From an uncultured Pelagibacteraceae bacterium (GTDB taxonomy: Bacteria; Pseudomonadota; Alphaproteobacteria; Pelagibacterales; Pelagibacteraceae), in NCBI GenBank assembly GCA_902622795.1, contig CACNRD010000003.1, positions 1 to 50,000 of the forward strand: 50,000 nucleotides of DNA, read 5' to 3'. Made by a program: the position numbers and the translations under genes. Positions 8,398 through 16,873 of the stretch are shown here, piece by piece (positions within the stretch are counted from its first letter, which is position 1; the number at the start of each line of letters is the position of its first letter). The notes beneath the pieces were generated by a model, which was not told the origin of the DNA, did not search any database, and saw nothing but the letters and a program-made list of their open reading frames with translations.

Positions 8398-8461
8398 TAA
8401 GTTACATTAAATATTTAAATATATTAATCGATTTTTTACTATAAAATAAGAGTTAAGAATC

Positions 8462-9559
8462 ATGGATCTTGTTTTAATAGTATTACTTGTTTTATTGCTT
8501 GGGGGAGTTTTGGCAATTCTTTACCTAATTTTAAGACCAAAACTCAAAGACGAGAATGAGAATAAAGAAGCAGAAGAAATAGCTAATTTAAAAACAGAAA
8601 TAGTTACGCTTAAAGATTCCTTAAATAATACTATTAATACCTCTCTTGGTACAATGTCGACGTCGTTTAATAATCTCTCAACTGGTGTAACAAAAGATAT
8701 GACCGAAGCTTTAACTAAAGTTGATGAAAAGGTTGGAAACTTTAACCAGCAGGTACAATTACTTAATCAAAGCCAGGAGAGTATTACTAAAATTTTAGCT
8801 GGAGTTAAAAAATATGGAACGCTTGCTGAATTTAGCTTAGATGCACTAATCAAAGATTTGTTGCCAGCCTCTCAATTCATGACGAATGTAAAAATGAAAG
8901 AGGATACAAGTGAAAATGTTGAATTTGCAATTAAACTTCAAGGAGATGTTTTAGTTCCAGTTGATAGTCATTTTCCAGTAGAAAAATTTAAAGCAATTAC
9001 GGATGGTCATGATGCGGACGACAAAAGGACTGTTGCTGATGCAAGAGCGAAATTAGCAACCGCCTTTAAAGCTAAAGCTAAAAGTGTTAATGAAAAATAT
9101 ATTGTTCCTCCAAAAACTACAGATTTTGCAATCGTATATGCACCAACTGAAAGTCTATATAAAGAATTAACTGAATACCAAGATCCAAGCACAAAAGAAT
9201 TATTAACTCAAGAATTAATGAAAAAATATAAAGTTGTAATCTGTGGACCTAATACTTTATCTGCTTATTTGCAATCTCTTCATATGGGTTTTCAATCGTT
9301 GAAAGTTCAAAAAGGTGCAACAGAAATTTATAATCATTTAAAAACAATAAGTACAAGATTTGGTAAGCACTTTGATAATATTATTTCTCTTAGAAAAAAA
9401 TTAGAAGAGGCAATGGCAGTGGTTGATAAGTTTGGTACAGATGCTAGATCAATTACTAGAACACTGGAAAGCATTAAAGATCCAGAACAACTTGAAAAGG
9501 CTGTTCAAACTGAAAATGTAGAAAAATTTATTGATCGTTCAAAACAAGCAAATAATTAA
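8462..9559 (+). CDS. rmuC: DNA recombination protein RmuC family
   Basis: RmuC limits recombination at inverted repeats and carries a nuclease-like fold. The 365-residue protein has an N-terminal membrane helix (residues 3-23), a coiled-coil stretch (about 30-110, rich in heptad Leu/Val/Thr) and the RmuC core: GTLAEFSLDALIKDLLPASQ, DVLVPVDSHFPVEKFKAI, KTTDFAIVYAPTESLYKEL and the VVICGPNTLSAYLQSLHMGF segment. A TATAAA at 8440-8445 may be its -10 element. Two nuclease genes follow on the same strand, suggesting a DNA-processing operon. Confidence 0.93.
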   Translation: MDLVLIVLLVLLLGGVLAILYLILRPKLKDENENKEAEEIANLKTEIVTLKDSLNNTINTSLGTMSTSFNNLSTGVTKDMTEALTKVDEKVGNFNQQVQLLNQSQESITKILAGVKKYGTLAEFSLDALIKDLLPASQFMTNVKMKEDTSENVEFAIKLQGDVLVPVDSHFPVEKFKAITDGHDADDKRTVADARAKLATAFKAKAKSVNEKYIVPPKTTDFAIVYAPTESLYKELTEYQDPSTKELLTQELMKKYKVVICGPNTLSAYLQSLHMGFQSLKVQKGATEIYNHLKTISTRFGKHFDNIISLRKKLEEAMAVVDKFGTDARSITRTLESIKDPEQLEKAVQTENVEKFIDRSKQANN

Positions 9560-9596
9560 TTTCAATTTTTCTCCAATAAAGAATATAAGAAATCTC

Positions 9597-10283
9597 ATGC
9601 AGTGGAATAAGAAATATGATTATCCAAAATCCTCAAGAGCTACAGTAGATGGTATAAGAAGATATTTATTAGGTGAAGCGAAACTACCAAGCGTTACCTC
9701 AATCTTAGATGTCACAAGATCAGAGGAGGATAAGGCAGCATTAGCCAATTGGCGTGAGAGAACAGGCTATAAAGAAGCTGAAGCAATTACAAAAGCAGCT
9801 AGTAGCAGGGGTTCACAGATGCATAACTACTTAGAGACCTATCTTCTAGGTAGAGAAAACCTTAGTTTTTTTGATGACAATGAACAATATAAATTAATGG
9901 CAAAAGAAATTATCGAAAAAGGATTAAAAAATAGATTGGAAGAAATTTGGGGAGTTGAATGCACACTTTACTATCCAGATAAATATGCTGGTACTGCAGA
10001 TTGTGTTGGAGTTTATGAGGGACGAGAAACAATAATAGATTTTAAACAGAGCAATAAACCAAAAAAATCAGAATATATCGACTCATGGCTTCTACAAACG
10101 AGCGCATATTCTTTGGCTCATAATATTGTGTATAACTCTAATATCACTTCTTGTGTAATTCTAGTTTGCACAGTAGATAAATTATTCCAAGAATTTAAAA
10201 TTCAAAGTCACGATTTAGTTGTTTATCAGAACTTATTTTTGGGAAGATTAAAAAAATTTAATGAGCTTTCAAATTTAGCTTAA
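9597..10283 (+). CDS. PD-(D/E)XK family nuclease (exonuclease-like)
   Basis: A 228-residue protein. I chose ATG 9597 (MQWNKKYDYP); an upstream TTG at 9531 would overlap rmuC by 29 bases and adds a poorly structured extension. An RGSQMHNYLE segment (71-80), Glu121, GTADCVG with Asp135 and IIDFK with Asp148 and Lys150, then QTSAYSLAH, match the order of the PD-(D/E)XK core as in phage lambda exonuclease-like and MGME1-like nucleases. The gap to the next exonuclease gene is 8 bp. Likely a DNA exonuclease; its substrate is inferred only from the fold and neighbours. Confidence 0.75.
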   Translation: MQWNKKYDYPKSSRATVDGIRRYLLGEAKLPSVTSILDVTRSEEDKAALANWRERTGYKEAEAITKAASSRGSQMHNYLETYLLGRENLSFFDDNEQYKLMAKEIIEKGLKNRLEEIWGVECTLYYPDKYAGTADCVGVYEGRETIIDFKQSNKPKKSEYIDSWLLQTSAYSLAHNIVYNSNITSCVILVCTVDKLFQEFKIQSHDLVVYQNLFLGRLKKFNELSNLA

Positions 10284-10291
10284 ATATTAAA

Positions 10292-11728
10292 ATGGATAAA
10301 ATAGTAATATACGATACTGAAACTACAAATTCGACTATATGGGGAAGTATTATTGAGGTTGGTGCTGTAGTTGTGGATAAAAATCTTAAGGAAATTGGAA
10401 AGTTAAATATTAGAGGCAGAATGCCAGAAGGTGAAGTACCTAGTGCAAAAGCACTTCTAGTAAACTCCACAAGTATTGATTTACTTACCAAAGGCAACTA
10501 TTCACATTATGATTTTCTAGGAGCTGTCGAAAATTTTTTTTCAAAAGCATCTCCATCTTTATTTATGGGTTGGAGCAATCTTAATTTTGATCGCAGAATG
10601 TTTCACTTTAATTTTTTTAAAGGAAACAGATATCCTTATATAACCCACTCTTCACCCAATCAAGAGTCTGATGGTTTACATGTTGCAAGAGCTGCTCAAA
10701 CTATAAACTCTAAAACTTTAAAAACTGAATTAACACCTGCAGGAAATGAAAGTTTGGCTTTAGAAGCACTTGCACGACAACAAGGATTTGATACCACACA
10801 ACAACACACTGCCTATCATGACGCTTTCACAAGTTTAAAAATTCTTAGAATCATAAAAGATCAACATAAAGATAATTGGGAAAAATTTTTAAGTACATCA
10901 ACAAAAAGTAGTGTTGAATCACTTTTAAAAAGTGAAGGGATTTATTCTATTTTTGAAAATGTAAAAGGACGAAACATGATGTATCTAGTTTGTACACTTC
11001 ATCCAGAACATTGTTTTCATCCTACCTATGCGTCTTGGGGATATGTTTGGGACTTGAGAAGAGATCCAGAACCTTATTTAAATTTGTCAGTTAATGAGCT
11101 TAAAGCAAATTTAAAAAAAATTAGTCCAAAAGCACTTAGAGTACTAAAAACTAATAAGGCTCCAGTAGTATTAGATAAAAAATTTGCATTAAAGGAAAAA
11201 GCATATTCAGAATTAGATTTAGAAACAATTATTAAGAGAGCAAAGTTAGTAAAAGTTAGTGAAAATTTTTGTAAAAACATTCAAATTATTAATAGGGAAG
11301 CTGCTGAGGAGAAAGCCCAAACTCAAACACAAGAAGATTTACTTCCAGAAGAGACGTTGTATGAAAAATTTATTCCCAATAAAGATACTGCATTATTTAA
11401 AACGTGGCATAGTTCATCTTGGGAAGATAAACTAAGATTATTAGATAAGTTTCAAGACAAAAGATGCAGTTGGTTTGGACAAAAAATAATCTACCAAGAG
11501 GCACCTCATATTTTACCTCCTGATTTATACAAAAATATTAAGAGTGAAATTGCCAGGAGAATATTGAGCAAAAACAAGGAAAAGTGGCAAACAATTGGCA
11601 TGGCCTATACCGAAATTGATACATTGAGAGATCAAGCCTCTAATCGAGATGATCAGGATGAGTTGAAAAAATTAGACGAAATTAATGAATTTATAATGTC
11701 AATTGAAAAAAAATATGAAATTGCCTAG
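10292..11728 (+). CDS. sbcB: Exodeoxyribonuclease I-like DEDDh exonuclease
   Basis: A 478-residue 3'-5' exonuclease, close in length to E. coli ExoI. The DEDDh residues are visible: IYDTETTNS (Asp8, Glu10), GWSNLNFDRRMFHFNFF for the second Asp and HTAYHDAFTSLKIL for the His and last Asp. The long C-terminal part with WHSSSWEDKLRLLDKF fits the ExoI extension (SH3-like and helical domains) more than RNase T or DnaQ. It follows the PD-(D/E)XK nuclease by 8 bp. The symbol rests on length and domain layout, so the exact orthology is less certain than the chemistry. Confidence 0.75.
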   Translation: MDKIVIYDTETTNSTIWGSIIEVGAVVVDKNLKEIGKLNIRGRMPEGEVPSAKALLVNSTSIDLLTKGNYSHYDFLGAVENFFSKASPSLFMGWSNLNFDRRMFHFNFFKGNRYPYITHSSPNQESDGLHVARAAQTINSKTLKTELTPAGNESLALEALARQQGFDTTQQHTAYHDAFTSLKILRIIKDQHKDNWEKFLSTSTKSSVESLLKSEGIYSIFENVKGRNMMYLVCTLHPEHCFHPTYASWGYVWDLRRDPEPYLNLSVNELKANLKKISPKALRVLKTNKAPVVLDKKFALKEKAYSELDLETIIKRAKLVKVSENFCKNIQIINREAAEEKAQTQTQEDLLPEETLYEKFIPNKDTALFKTWHSSSWEDKLRLLDKFQDKRCSWFGQKIIYQEAPHILPPDLYKNIKSEIARRILSKNKEKWQTIGMAYTEIDTLRDQASNRDDQDELKKLDEINEFIMSIEKKYEIA

Positions 11729-11762
11729 TTGACTTTGAGGCTCCAATTTATAGAAAGGATTT

Positions 11763-12080
11763 ATGCTTATAGATTTTAAAGACGAAGATTTTGACAGTAA
11801 AATTAAAAATGAAGACGTATCAGTAATACAATTTTCAGCATCGTGGTGTGGTCCATGTAAAGCCCTTAAGCCAGTGATGGATAAATTGTCAGACGAATAC
11901 AAAGATAAAGCAAATTTTTACATTACTGATATTGAAGATGCTGGAATTAATACAGGTTCAGCAGCGGGGATCAGGGGAGTTCCAACAGTGATTATATATA
12001 AAAAAGGACAAGAAGTTAGCCGTAAAGTTGGAGGAGTTCCAGAAGGTCATATGAAAGAATTCCTAGACGAAAATATCTAG
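11763..12080 (+). CDS. trxA: Thioredoxin
   Basis: A 105-residue cytoplasmic disulfide reductase. The active site SASWCGPCKALKP (Cys-Gly-Pro-Cys) and the cis-Pro segment GIRGVPTVIIYKKGQEV are intact, with no signal peptide. A good ribosome binding site, AAAGGA at about 11754-11759, precedes the ATG. The gene converges on folC, overlapping it by 4 bases. The unusual N-terminus (DFKDEDFDSKIKNEDVSVI) is short but fits the fold. Confidence 0.94.
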   Translation: MLIDFKDEDFDSKIKNEDVSVIQFSASWCGPCKALKPVMDKLSDEYKDKANFYITDIEDAGINTGSAAGIRGVPTVIIYKKGQEVSRKVGGVPEGHMKEFLDENI

Positions 12081-13345
12081 TTTAAATTCAATACCTCACC
12101 AGCAAGATACAAAGATCCAGTGATCAAAATTATATCATTTTCCTTGACTGGAATTGACTTAATAGCATCAATAATACCTTCTTTATATTTAACGTTTTCA
12201 AAGCTACTAAGTTTGCTTTTTAATACTTTTCCTTTGATCGAGTTTGGCTGATTGGGGATATCTATAGTGGTCAAGGAGGAAATATTTTTAAAGTAACTCA
12301 TATAATCGTTATGATCTTTATTGTTCATCATACCTAGAATAATATGTTTATTGCAATTTAAACTTTCCAAATATTCATTTAAAACTTTTGCTCCTAAAGG
12401 GTTATGAGATCCATCAACAAGTAATTTGTTATTTTTTACCAATTCTTTAAGTTTACCAGAACATATTTCTTGAAGTCGTGCGATACTTTTAATTTTAGTA
12501 ATTCCATCTTTAATATGTTTTTCACTAACTTTTAAATGGTTGATTGATCTTAAGGTTGCTATTGCTGTTGAAATATTTTCAAGCTGAAATTGACCTTTAA
12601 CGCTTGGAGTTGGAAGTTTAATACCACCATTTTTATCCTCATAAAAAATAAAGCCATTTTCATTTGATGAATAATTATAATCTTCATTAAAAAAATATTT
12701 TTTTGAAGAATTTTTTAAAATTGAACTTTTAATTTCATTAACAATTTCAGATGAACTTTGCTTGGCAATAATAATATTAGAATTTACTAAAGTTGAGGTT
12801 TTTTCAAATATTATTTTTTTAGTTGTTTGTTCATTTTCAGGTAACCAATCTAAATGATCCAAACCAATAGAAGTTACAATGCTCGCTAAGTTATCTTTTA
12901 GTATATTTGTTGCATCAAATCGGTGAAATAACCCTGTTTCAATTAGGTTAATATTTTCAGGGTATTTTGAGGCATTATAAAAGTAGGCTGCAGTCAATAT
13001 TTCAAAAAAAGTTATTGGTTCATTGTTATTTGCTTCTTCAATTTCCTCAAAAAGAACTACAAGATCATCATCATTTAATTCTTCATTATTAAATACAAAT
13101 CTTTCGTTTATTCTTTTGATATGAGGGCTGGTGTAAATATTACACTTAATATTTGTCTCTTTTAAAATTGCGAATAAAGCCTGAATAGTTGAATATTTAC
13201 CGTTTGTACCAACAACTGAAATAGCTTTTAATTTATCCTGTGGGTTTCCAAGTGTTTTACAGAGTTTTTTTATTCTATTTAAACTTAGATCTATCTCTTT
13301 AGGATGCAACTTTTGTAAGCGATTGACTATCTTCTGCAGTTTCAT
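12077..13345 (-). CDS. folC: Folylpolyglutamate / dihydrofolate synthase
   Basis: Adds glutamate to dihydropteroate and folates (Mur ligase family). The 422 residues start with LHPKEIDLSLNRIKKL, typical of alphaproteobacterial FolC. The ATP loop is VVGTNGKYST (residues 45-53): the glycine normally following the P-loop lysine is Tyr51. Other family marks are YTSPHIKRINERF, GLDHLDWL and LVDGSHNPLGAKVL. It overlaps the end of accD by 47 bases, which is long, but the family N-terminus requires this start. Last gene of the long minus-strand run; accD-folC is a common alphaproteobacterial pair. Confidence 0.93.
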   Translation of the reverse strand: MKLQKIVNRLQKLHPKEIDLSLNRIKKLCKTLGNPQDKLKAISVVGTNGKYSTIQALFAILKETNIKCNIYTSPHIKRINERFVFNNEELNDDDLVVLFEEIEEANNNEPITFFEILTAAYFYNASKYPENINLIETGLFHRFDATNILKDNLASIVTSIGLDHLDWLPENEQTTKKIIFEKTSTLVNSNIIIAKQSSSEIVNEIKSSILKNSSKKYFFNEDYNYSSNENGFIFYEDKNGGIKLPTPSVKGQFQLENISTAIATLRSINHLKVSEKHIKDGITKIKSIARLQEICSGKLKELVKNNKLLVDGSHNPLGAKVLNEYLESLNCNKHIILGMMNNKDHNDYMSYFKNISSLTTIDIPNQPNSIKGKVLKSKLSSFENVKYKEGIIDAIKSIPVKENDIILITGSLYLAGEVLNLN

Positions 13346-14228
13346 TTTGTTCAGAAGTTATAACAGAATTTCTCTTTAACAATATTGATAATAGAGTTCC
13401 AATTTTAGAGGCTAGTTCTTTTCGTTCAACTATTAGGTCAACAAATCCAGTTTTTTCAACATACTCACTCTTTTGAAAACCTTCAGGCAACTCCTCTTTA
13501 ACGGTACCTTGAATAACTCTCGCCCCTGCAAATGCAATTAATGCACCAGGTTCTGCAATATTGATATCACCAAGCATTGCGTAAGAGGCAGTTATTCCTC
13601 CAGCAGTAGGATCCGTAATACAAACCAAATAAGGTAAACCATTTTTTTTTAATTCATTAATTGCTAAAGTAGTTCTCGTCATCTGAGATAATGAAATTAA
13701 ACTTTCCATCATTCTCATTCCGCCACCAGCACTAATACATAAAAAAGGAGTTTTATTTTCTATCGCATGTTGAATTCCATATAAAAAAGCCTCACCTTCT
13801 GCAGCAGCCATTGAGGCACCCAAAAAATCAAAATCAGATGCAACTGCAGTAATTTTAATATTGTCGATAGTGCCTGAGGCAACCATCATACCACACTCTA
13901 ACCCGGTTTTTTTTCGTGCACTTTTTAATCTGTCTTTGTATGATTTAGAGTCAGTCCAATTTAATGGATCATCTTTTGGAATAGGAGTTTTAAATATTTC
14001 ATAATTATTTTTACCAAATAAAATATCAAATCTCTGTTTAGGTTTTATTCTATGGTGTTTATTACATTCAGGACAAACCCATAAATTACTTTCTAAATCT
14101 TTTTTAAGTATTGGACCTATGCAACATGAAGTCCAATCACTGTTTGCAATATCTTCTTTTGATGCTCTTTCTTTAATAGCTGTTTTAATCTTTTCACCAG
14201 CTTTTATTATTTTTGTAATCCAGTTCAT
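13299..14228 (-). CDS. accD: Acetyl-CoA carboxylase carboxyltransferase subunit beta
   Basis: With AccA transfers CO2 from carboxybiotin to acetyl-CoA, giving malonyl-CoA. The 309 residues show the crotonase-like core: GTIDNIKITAVASDFDFLGA, ISAGGGMRMMESLISLSQM and GGITASYAMLGDINIAEPGA. The N-terminal zinc ribbon is altered: WTSCCIGPILKKDLE then VCPECNKHH, so Cys35 and Cys36 are adjacent and the second Cys of the usual CxxC is Gly38; Cys52 and Cys55 are normal. It overlaps trpA by 4 bases (ATGA) and folC by 47. The trpA-accD-folC order is common in alphaproteobacteria. Confidence 0.95.
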   Translation of the reverse strand: MNWITKIIKAGEKIKTAIKERASKEDIANSDWTSCCIGPILKKDLESNLWVCPECNKHHRIKPKQRFDILFGKNNYEIFKTPIPKDDPLNWTDSKSYKDRLKSARKKTGLECGMMVASGTIDNIKITAVASDFDFLGASMAAAEGEAFLYGIQHAIENKTPFLCISAGGGMRMMESLISLSQMTRTTLAINELKKNGLPYLVCITDPTAGGITASYAMLGDINIAEPGALIAFAGARVIQGTVKEELPEGFQKSEYVEKTGFVDLIVERKELASKIGTLLSILLKRNSVITSEQNETAEDSQSLTKVAS

Positions 14229-15025
14229 TTAATTTTATTTTTTAACCTTCTAACAACATTAGTAACATTTGTGACAGCATTTTGTCTTTTTTTAATGGAT
14301 TTAGTTATTTCCTTACAAATCGCACTTCCTACAACCAAACCATCGGCTTTTTTGAGTGATTTAATAGTTTTTTCAGTGATTCCAAATCCAATTACAACAT
14401 TTTTTGATTTGTTTTGATTTTTAATTTTGAAATAATTTTCTAAAATTTTTTTAGGGGAAACTTTTAATTTTCCTCCTGTAGTTGATAGCATACTTATATA
14501 GTAAATCATATCATGAGAATCTTTTATAATTTTTTTTAATCTTATATTTGATGTAGTTGGAGAAACTAATTGCACAAAGTTGATACCTTTTCTTTTACAT
14601 TTTTTAGAAAAACTTTTATTTTCTGGATAGGGGAGGTCAACTATAATTAAACCATCTATTTTTGAACTTTTACATTTTTTAAGAAATTTATTTTCATCAT
14701 ATTGATAAATCATGTTGTAATAGCCCATTAAAATAATAGGGGTTGTTTTTTTTGATAACTTAAATGCCTTAGCGATTGCAAAAACATCATTTATTTTAAT
14801 TCCATTTTTAATGGCGCGATAAGCACTTGTTTGTATTTGACCACCATCTGCAATAGGAGTGTTATGTGGGAAACCCAACTCACATATATCAGCGTGAGCT
14901 GATATTGACTTAAGAATATCTAAAGATTTTTTTTTAGTATTATCACCAGCAACCGTATAAGTTAACAATGCTGGTCTTTTAGCATTTCTTGCTTTTTTAA
15001 AAACTTCGTTAATTAATGAGACCAT
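14225..15025 (-). CDS. trpA: Tryptophan synthase alpha subunit
   Basis: Cleaves indole-3-glycerol phosphate to indole. The 266 residues form a TIM barrel. The catalytic Glu49 and Asp60 are present in CELGFPHNTPIADGGQIQTS, at the same numbers as in Salmonella TrpA. The usual FSDP and ADGP in this loop are HNTP and ADGG here. The phosphate-binding VIGFGITEK and GLVVGSAICK segments are present. The gene shares one base with trpB and overlaps accD by 4, so the products are made in coupled fashion. Confidence 0.92.
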   Translation of the reverse strand: MVSLINEVFKKARNAKRPALLTYTVAGDNTKKKSLDILKSISAHADICELGFPHNTPIADGGQIQTSAYRAIKNGIKINDVFAIAKAFKLSKKTTPIILMGYYNMIYQYDENKFLKKCKSSKIDGLIIVDLPYPENKSFSKKCKRKGINFVQLVSPTTSNIRLKKIIKDSHDMIYYISMLSTTGGKLKVSPKKILENYFKIKNQNKSKNVVIGFGITEKTIKSLKKADGLVVGSAICKEITKSIKKRQNAVTNVTNVVRRLKNKIK

Positions 15026-16254
15026 TAATTCTTACCTAATCTCTCTTTTAAAATGTCCCTATCTTTTTTCGCGTCTCCACAAGAATTTACAATTATAATT
15101 GTATCTTTGCTAAGTCTTGGAGCAATTTTAATTGCTTCAGCGAATGCATGGCTAGGCTCTAAACTTGGATTTAAGTTTTCAAACTTGGTTACCATAACGT
15201 GTGCATTCAAAGCTTCTTCATCAGTTGCAAAAGTATATCTTGCTCTTCTAGTATCTTTTAAAAAACAATGAATAGGACTAACTCCAGGATAATCTAGTCC
15301 TGCACTTATAGATTCTGTTTCATTTATTTGACCTTCATTATCTTGGCAAACATAAGATGCAGCACCATGTAAAACTCCAATTTTAGCATTTCTGCTTAAC
15401 GGGGCCGCATGAAGCTTTGATTTTTTAGGCCCACCCGCCTCAACTCCAATCAGCTCAATTTGTTTTTTGTTAAAATCTACAAATTCACTCCAGAAGCCAT
15501 AAGCTGAACTTCCACCACCCACACAATTAATTAATTTTATTTTTTTTGGGATCTTTTTGAATTCAGATTCTAATTGTACCTTTAATTCTCTAGAGATTTG
15601 GGCAGTACTCCAACCACATATTTTAACAAATATATTTGGACCTACGGTACTTCCAACACACATATGAGTATTATCACAATTTGATACCCAATATCTCATG
15701 CATTCACTAACTGCATCTACCAAAGTCTGACTACCAGAATAGACAGGAACAATCTCTGCTCCATTTTTTTTCATTGCATCACAATTTGGTTTTTGCCTTT
15801 TTATATCCTTAGCACCCATAAAAATTTTACATTTCAAGCCAAACTTTTTCGCTGCCATACTTAGCATTTTCCCAGCATACCCCGCACCTGTGTCACCAAC
15901 GATATATTTTTTACCCATAGCTTTGCAAAGGAGAGCATGCACAGTGGCGTTATATATTTTGTGAGCACCACCATTGGCTTCAGAAACAACTTTTGCCCAT
16001 ATTTGAGCACCACCTAGATGGTTAGTCAAATTTTCCAGTTTTACAAATGAAGTTGGAGATCCAATATAATTTTTAAAATAATAGTCTCTCTTCTTAATAA
16101 ATTTTTTATTTTTTCTTAATTTTTTAAATTCTTCTGTCAAATCTTCCACAGGTTTTTTTAGAGTTTCAGGAATAAAGCTTCCTCCAAATTTTCCTCCCCA
16201 AAAACCAAATTGGTCATGTTGGTCAATTAATGGAATACCTTTTTTAAGTTTCAT
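15025..16254 (-). CDS. trpB: Tryptophan synthase beta subunit, divergent active site
   Basis: Joins indole and serine to tryptophan using PLP. The 409 residues align along the whole family: FGGSFIPETL at the start, the PLP lysine in NGGAHKIYNATVH (Lys99), the phosphate loop CVGGGSSAYGFW, VEAGGPKKSKLH and NPSLEPSHAFAEA. Differences are marked: the usual LNHTGAHKIN reads EANGGAHKIY, and AETGAGQHG reads GDTGAGYAGK, so the catalytic Glu109 equivalent is Asp121. The end SGRGDKD reads SCGDAKKD. It overlaps trpF by 11 bases. Position with trpF and trpA makes tryptophan synthase by far the best call. Confidence 0.88.
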   Translation of the reverse strand: MKLKKGIPLIDQHDQFGFWGGKFGGSFIPETLKKPVEDLTEEFKKLRKNKKFIKKRDYYFKNYIGSPTSFVKLENLTNHLGGAQIWAKVVSEANGGAHKIYNATVHALLCKAMGKKYIVGDTGAGYAGKMLSMAAKKFGLKCKIFMGAKDIKRQKPNCDAMKKNGAEIVPVYSGSQTLVDAVSECMRYWVSNCDNTHMCVGSTVGPNIFVKICGWSTAQISRELKVQLESEFKKIPKKIKLINCVGGGSSAYGFWSEFVDFNKKQIELIGVEAGGPKKSKLHAAPLSRNAKIGVLHGAASYVCQDNEGQINETESISAGLDYPGVSPIHCFLKDTRRARYTFATDEEALNAHVMVTKFENLNPSLEPSHAFAEAIKIAPRLSKDTIIIVNSCGDAKKDRDILKERLGKN

Positions 16255-16873
16255 TTTTAATTTGTTTTACTTTATTTAAAAAAATTTCTATTTTTGATTG
16301 ATCTTTTAATCCAGAAGTTTCTAAGCCTCCAGACAAATCTATAAAATCTGCTATTTTTCCATAATTTATTAGATCATCGTTGAATTTAATATTACCAGCA
16401 ATCATTAATCTTTTATCAATTTTTAGGTCTTTAATTAGATCATGATTAAATGCTTCACTTTTTTCATAACCCTTACTATCAAATAAATAAATATCAGTTA
16501 CCTCATTAAAATCTTTATATTTTTTTAAGTCTGATTTGTCTTTAATGGTAAATGCAGTAATAATTTTCTTATTGTAGGTATTTTTAATAGAACTTATTTG
16601 TTCTGGAGTGCAATCATATAATTGGTAATAGTCAAAAGGTAGATTTTTAATTTTTTCTAATATCTCTTCATTAGGTTTGACCAATACAGCAACATACTGA
16701 GAATTATTTTTATTTATATTTAACAACTTTTCTAATTCCTTAAACTCAACATATCTAGGACTTTTTTGATAGTTACAAATAAAACCAATAAATTTAGGTG
16801 GATATGGATGATTAACCATAAAGCTCAATGTATCTGGATCAGACACTCCACAGATTTTACAGCCTTTGATCAT
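16244..16873 (-). CDS. trpF: Phosphoribosylanthranilate isomerase
   Basis: Isomerises N-(5-phosphoribosyl)anthranilate in tryptophan synthesis. The 209-residue TIM barrel begins GCKICGVSDPDTL, giving the catalytic Cys in KICG, has FDSKG for the catalytic Asp region and ends with IDLSGGLETSGLKDQSKI, the phosphate-binding SGxE-like segment. The rest is quite diverged. It shares one base with pyrF and overlaps trpB by 11. The pyrF-trpF-trpB-trpA order is common in alphaproteobacteria and supports the call. Confidence 0.9.
   Translation of the reverse strand: MIKGCKICGVSDPDTLSFMVNHPYPPKFIGFICNYQKSPRYVEFKELEKLLNINKNNSQYVAVLVKPNEEILEKIKNLPFDYYQLYDCTPEQISSIKNTYNKKIITAFTIKDKSDLKKYKDFNEVTDIYLFDSKGYEKSEAFNHDLIKDLKIDKRLMIAGNIKFNDDLINYGKIADFIDLSGGLETSGLKDQSKIEIFLNKVKQIKNET

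Noticed and set aside
11729..11756. Promoter-like TTGACT before trxA
   Set aside because: The only -10 candidates have wrong spacing or would start transcription at the start codon, losing the good ribosome binding site.
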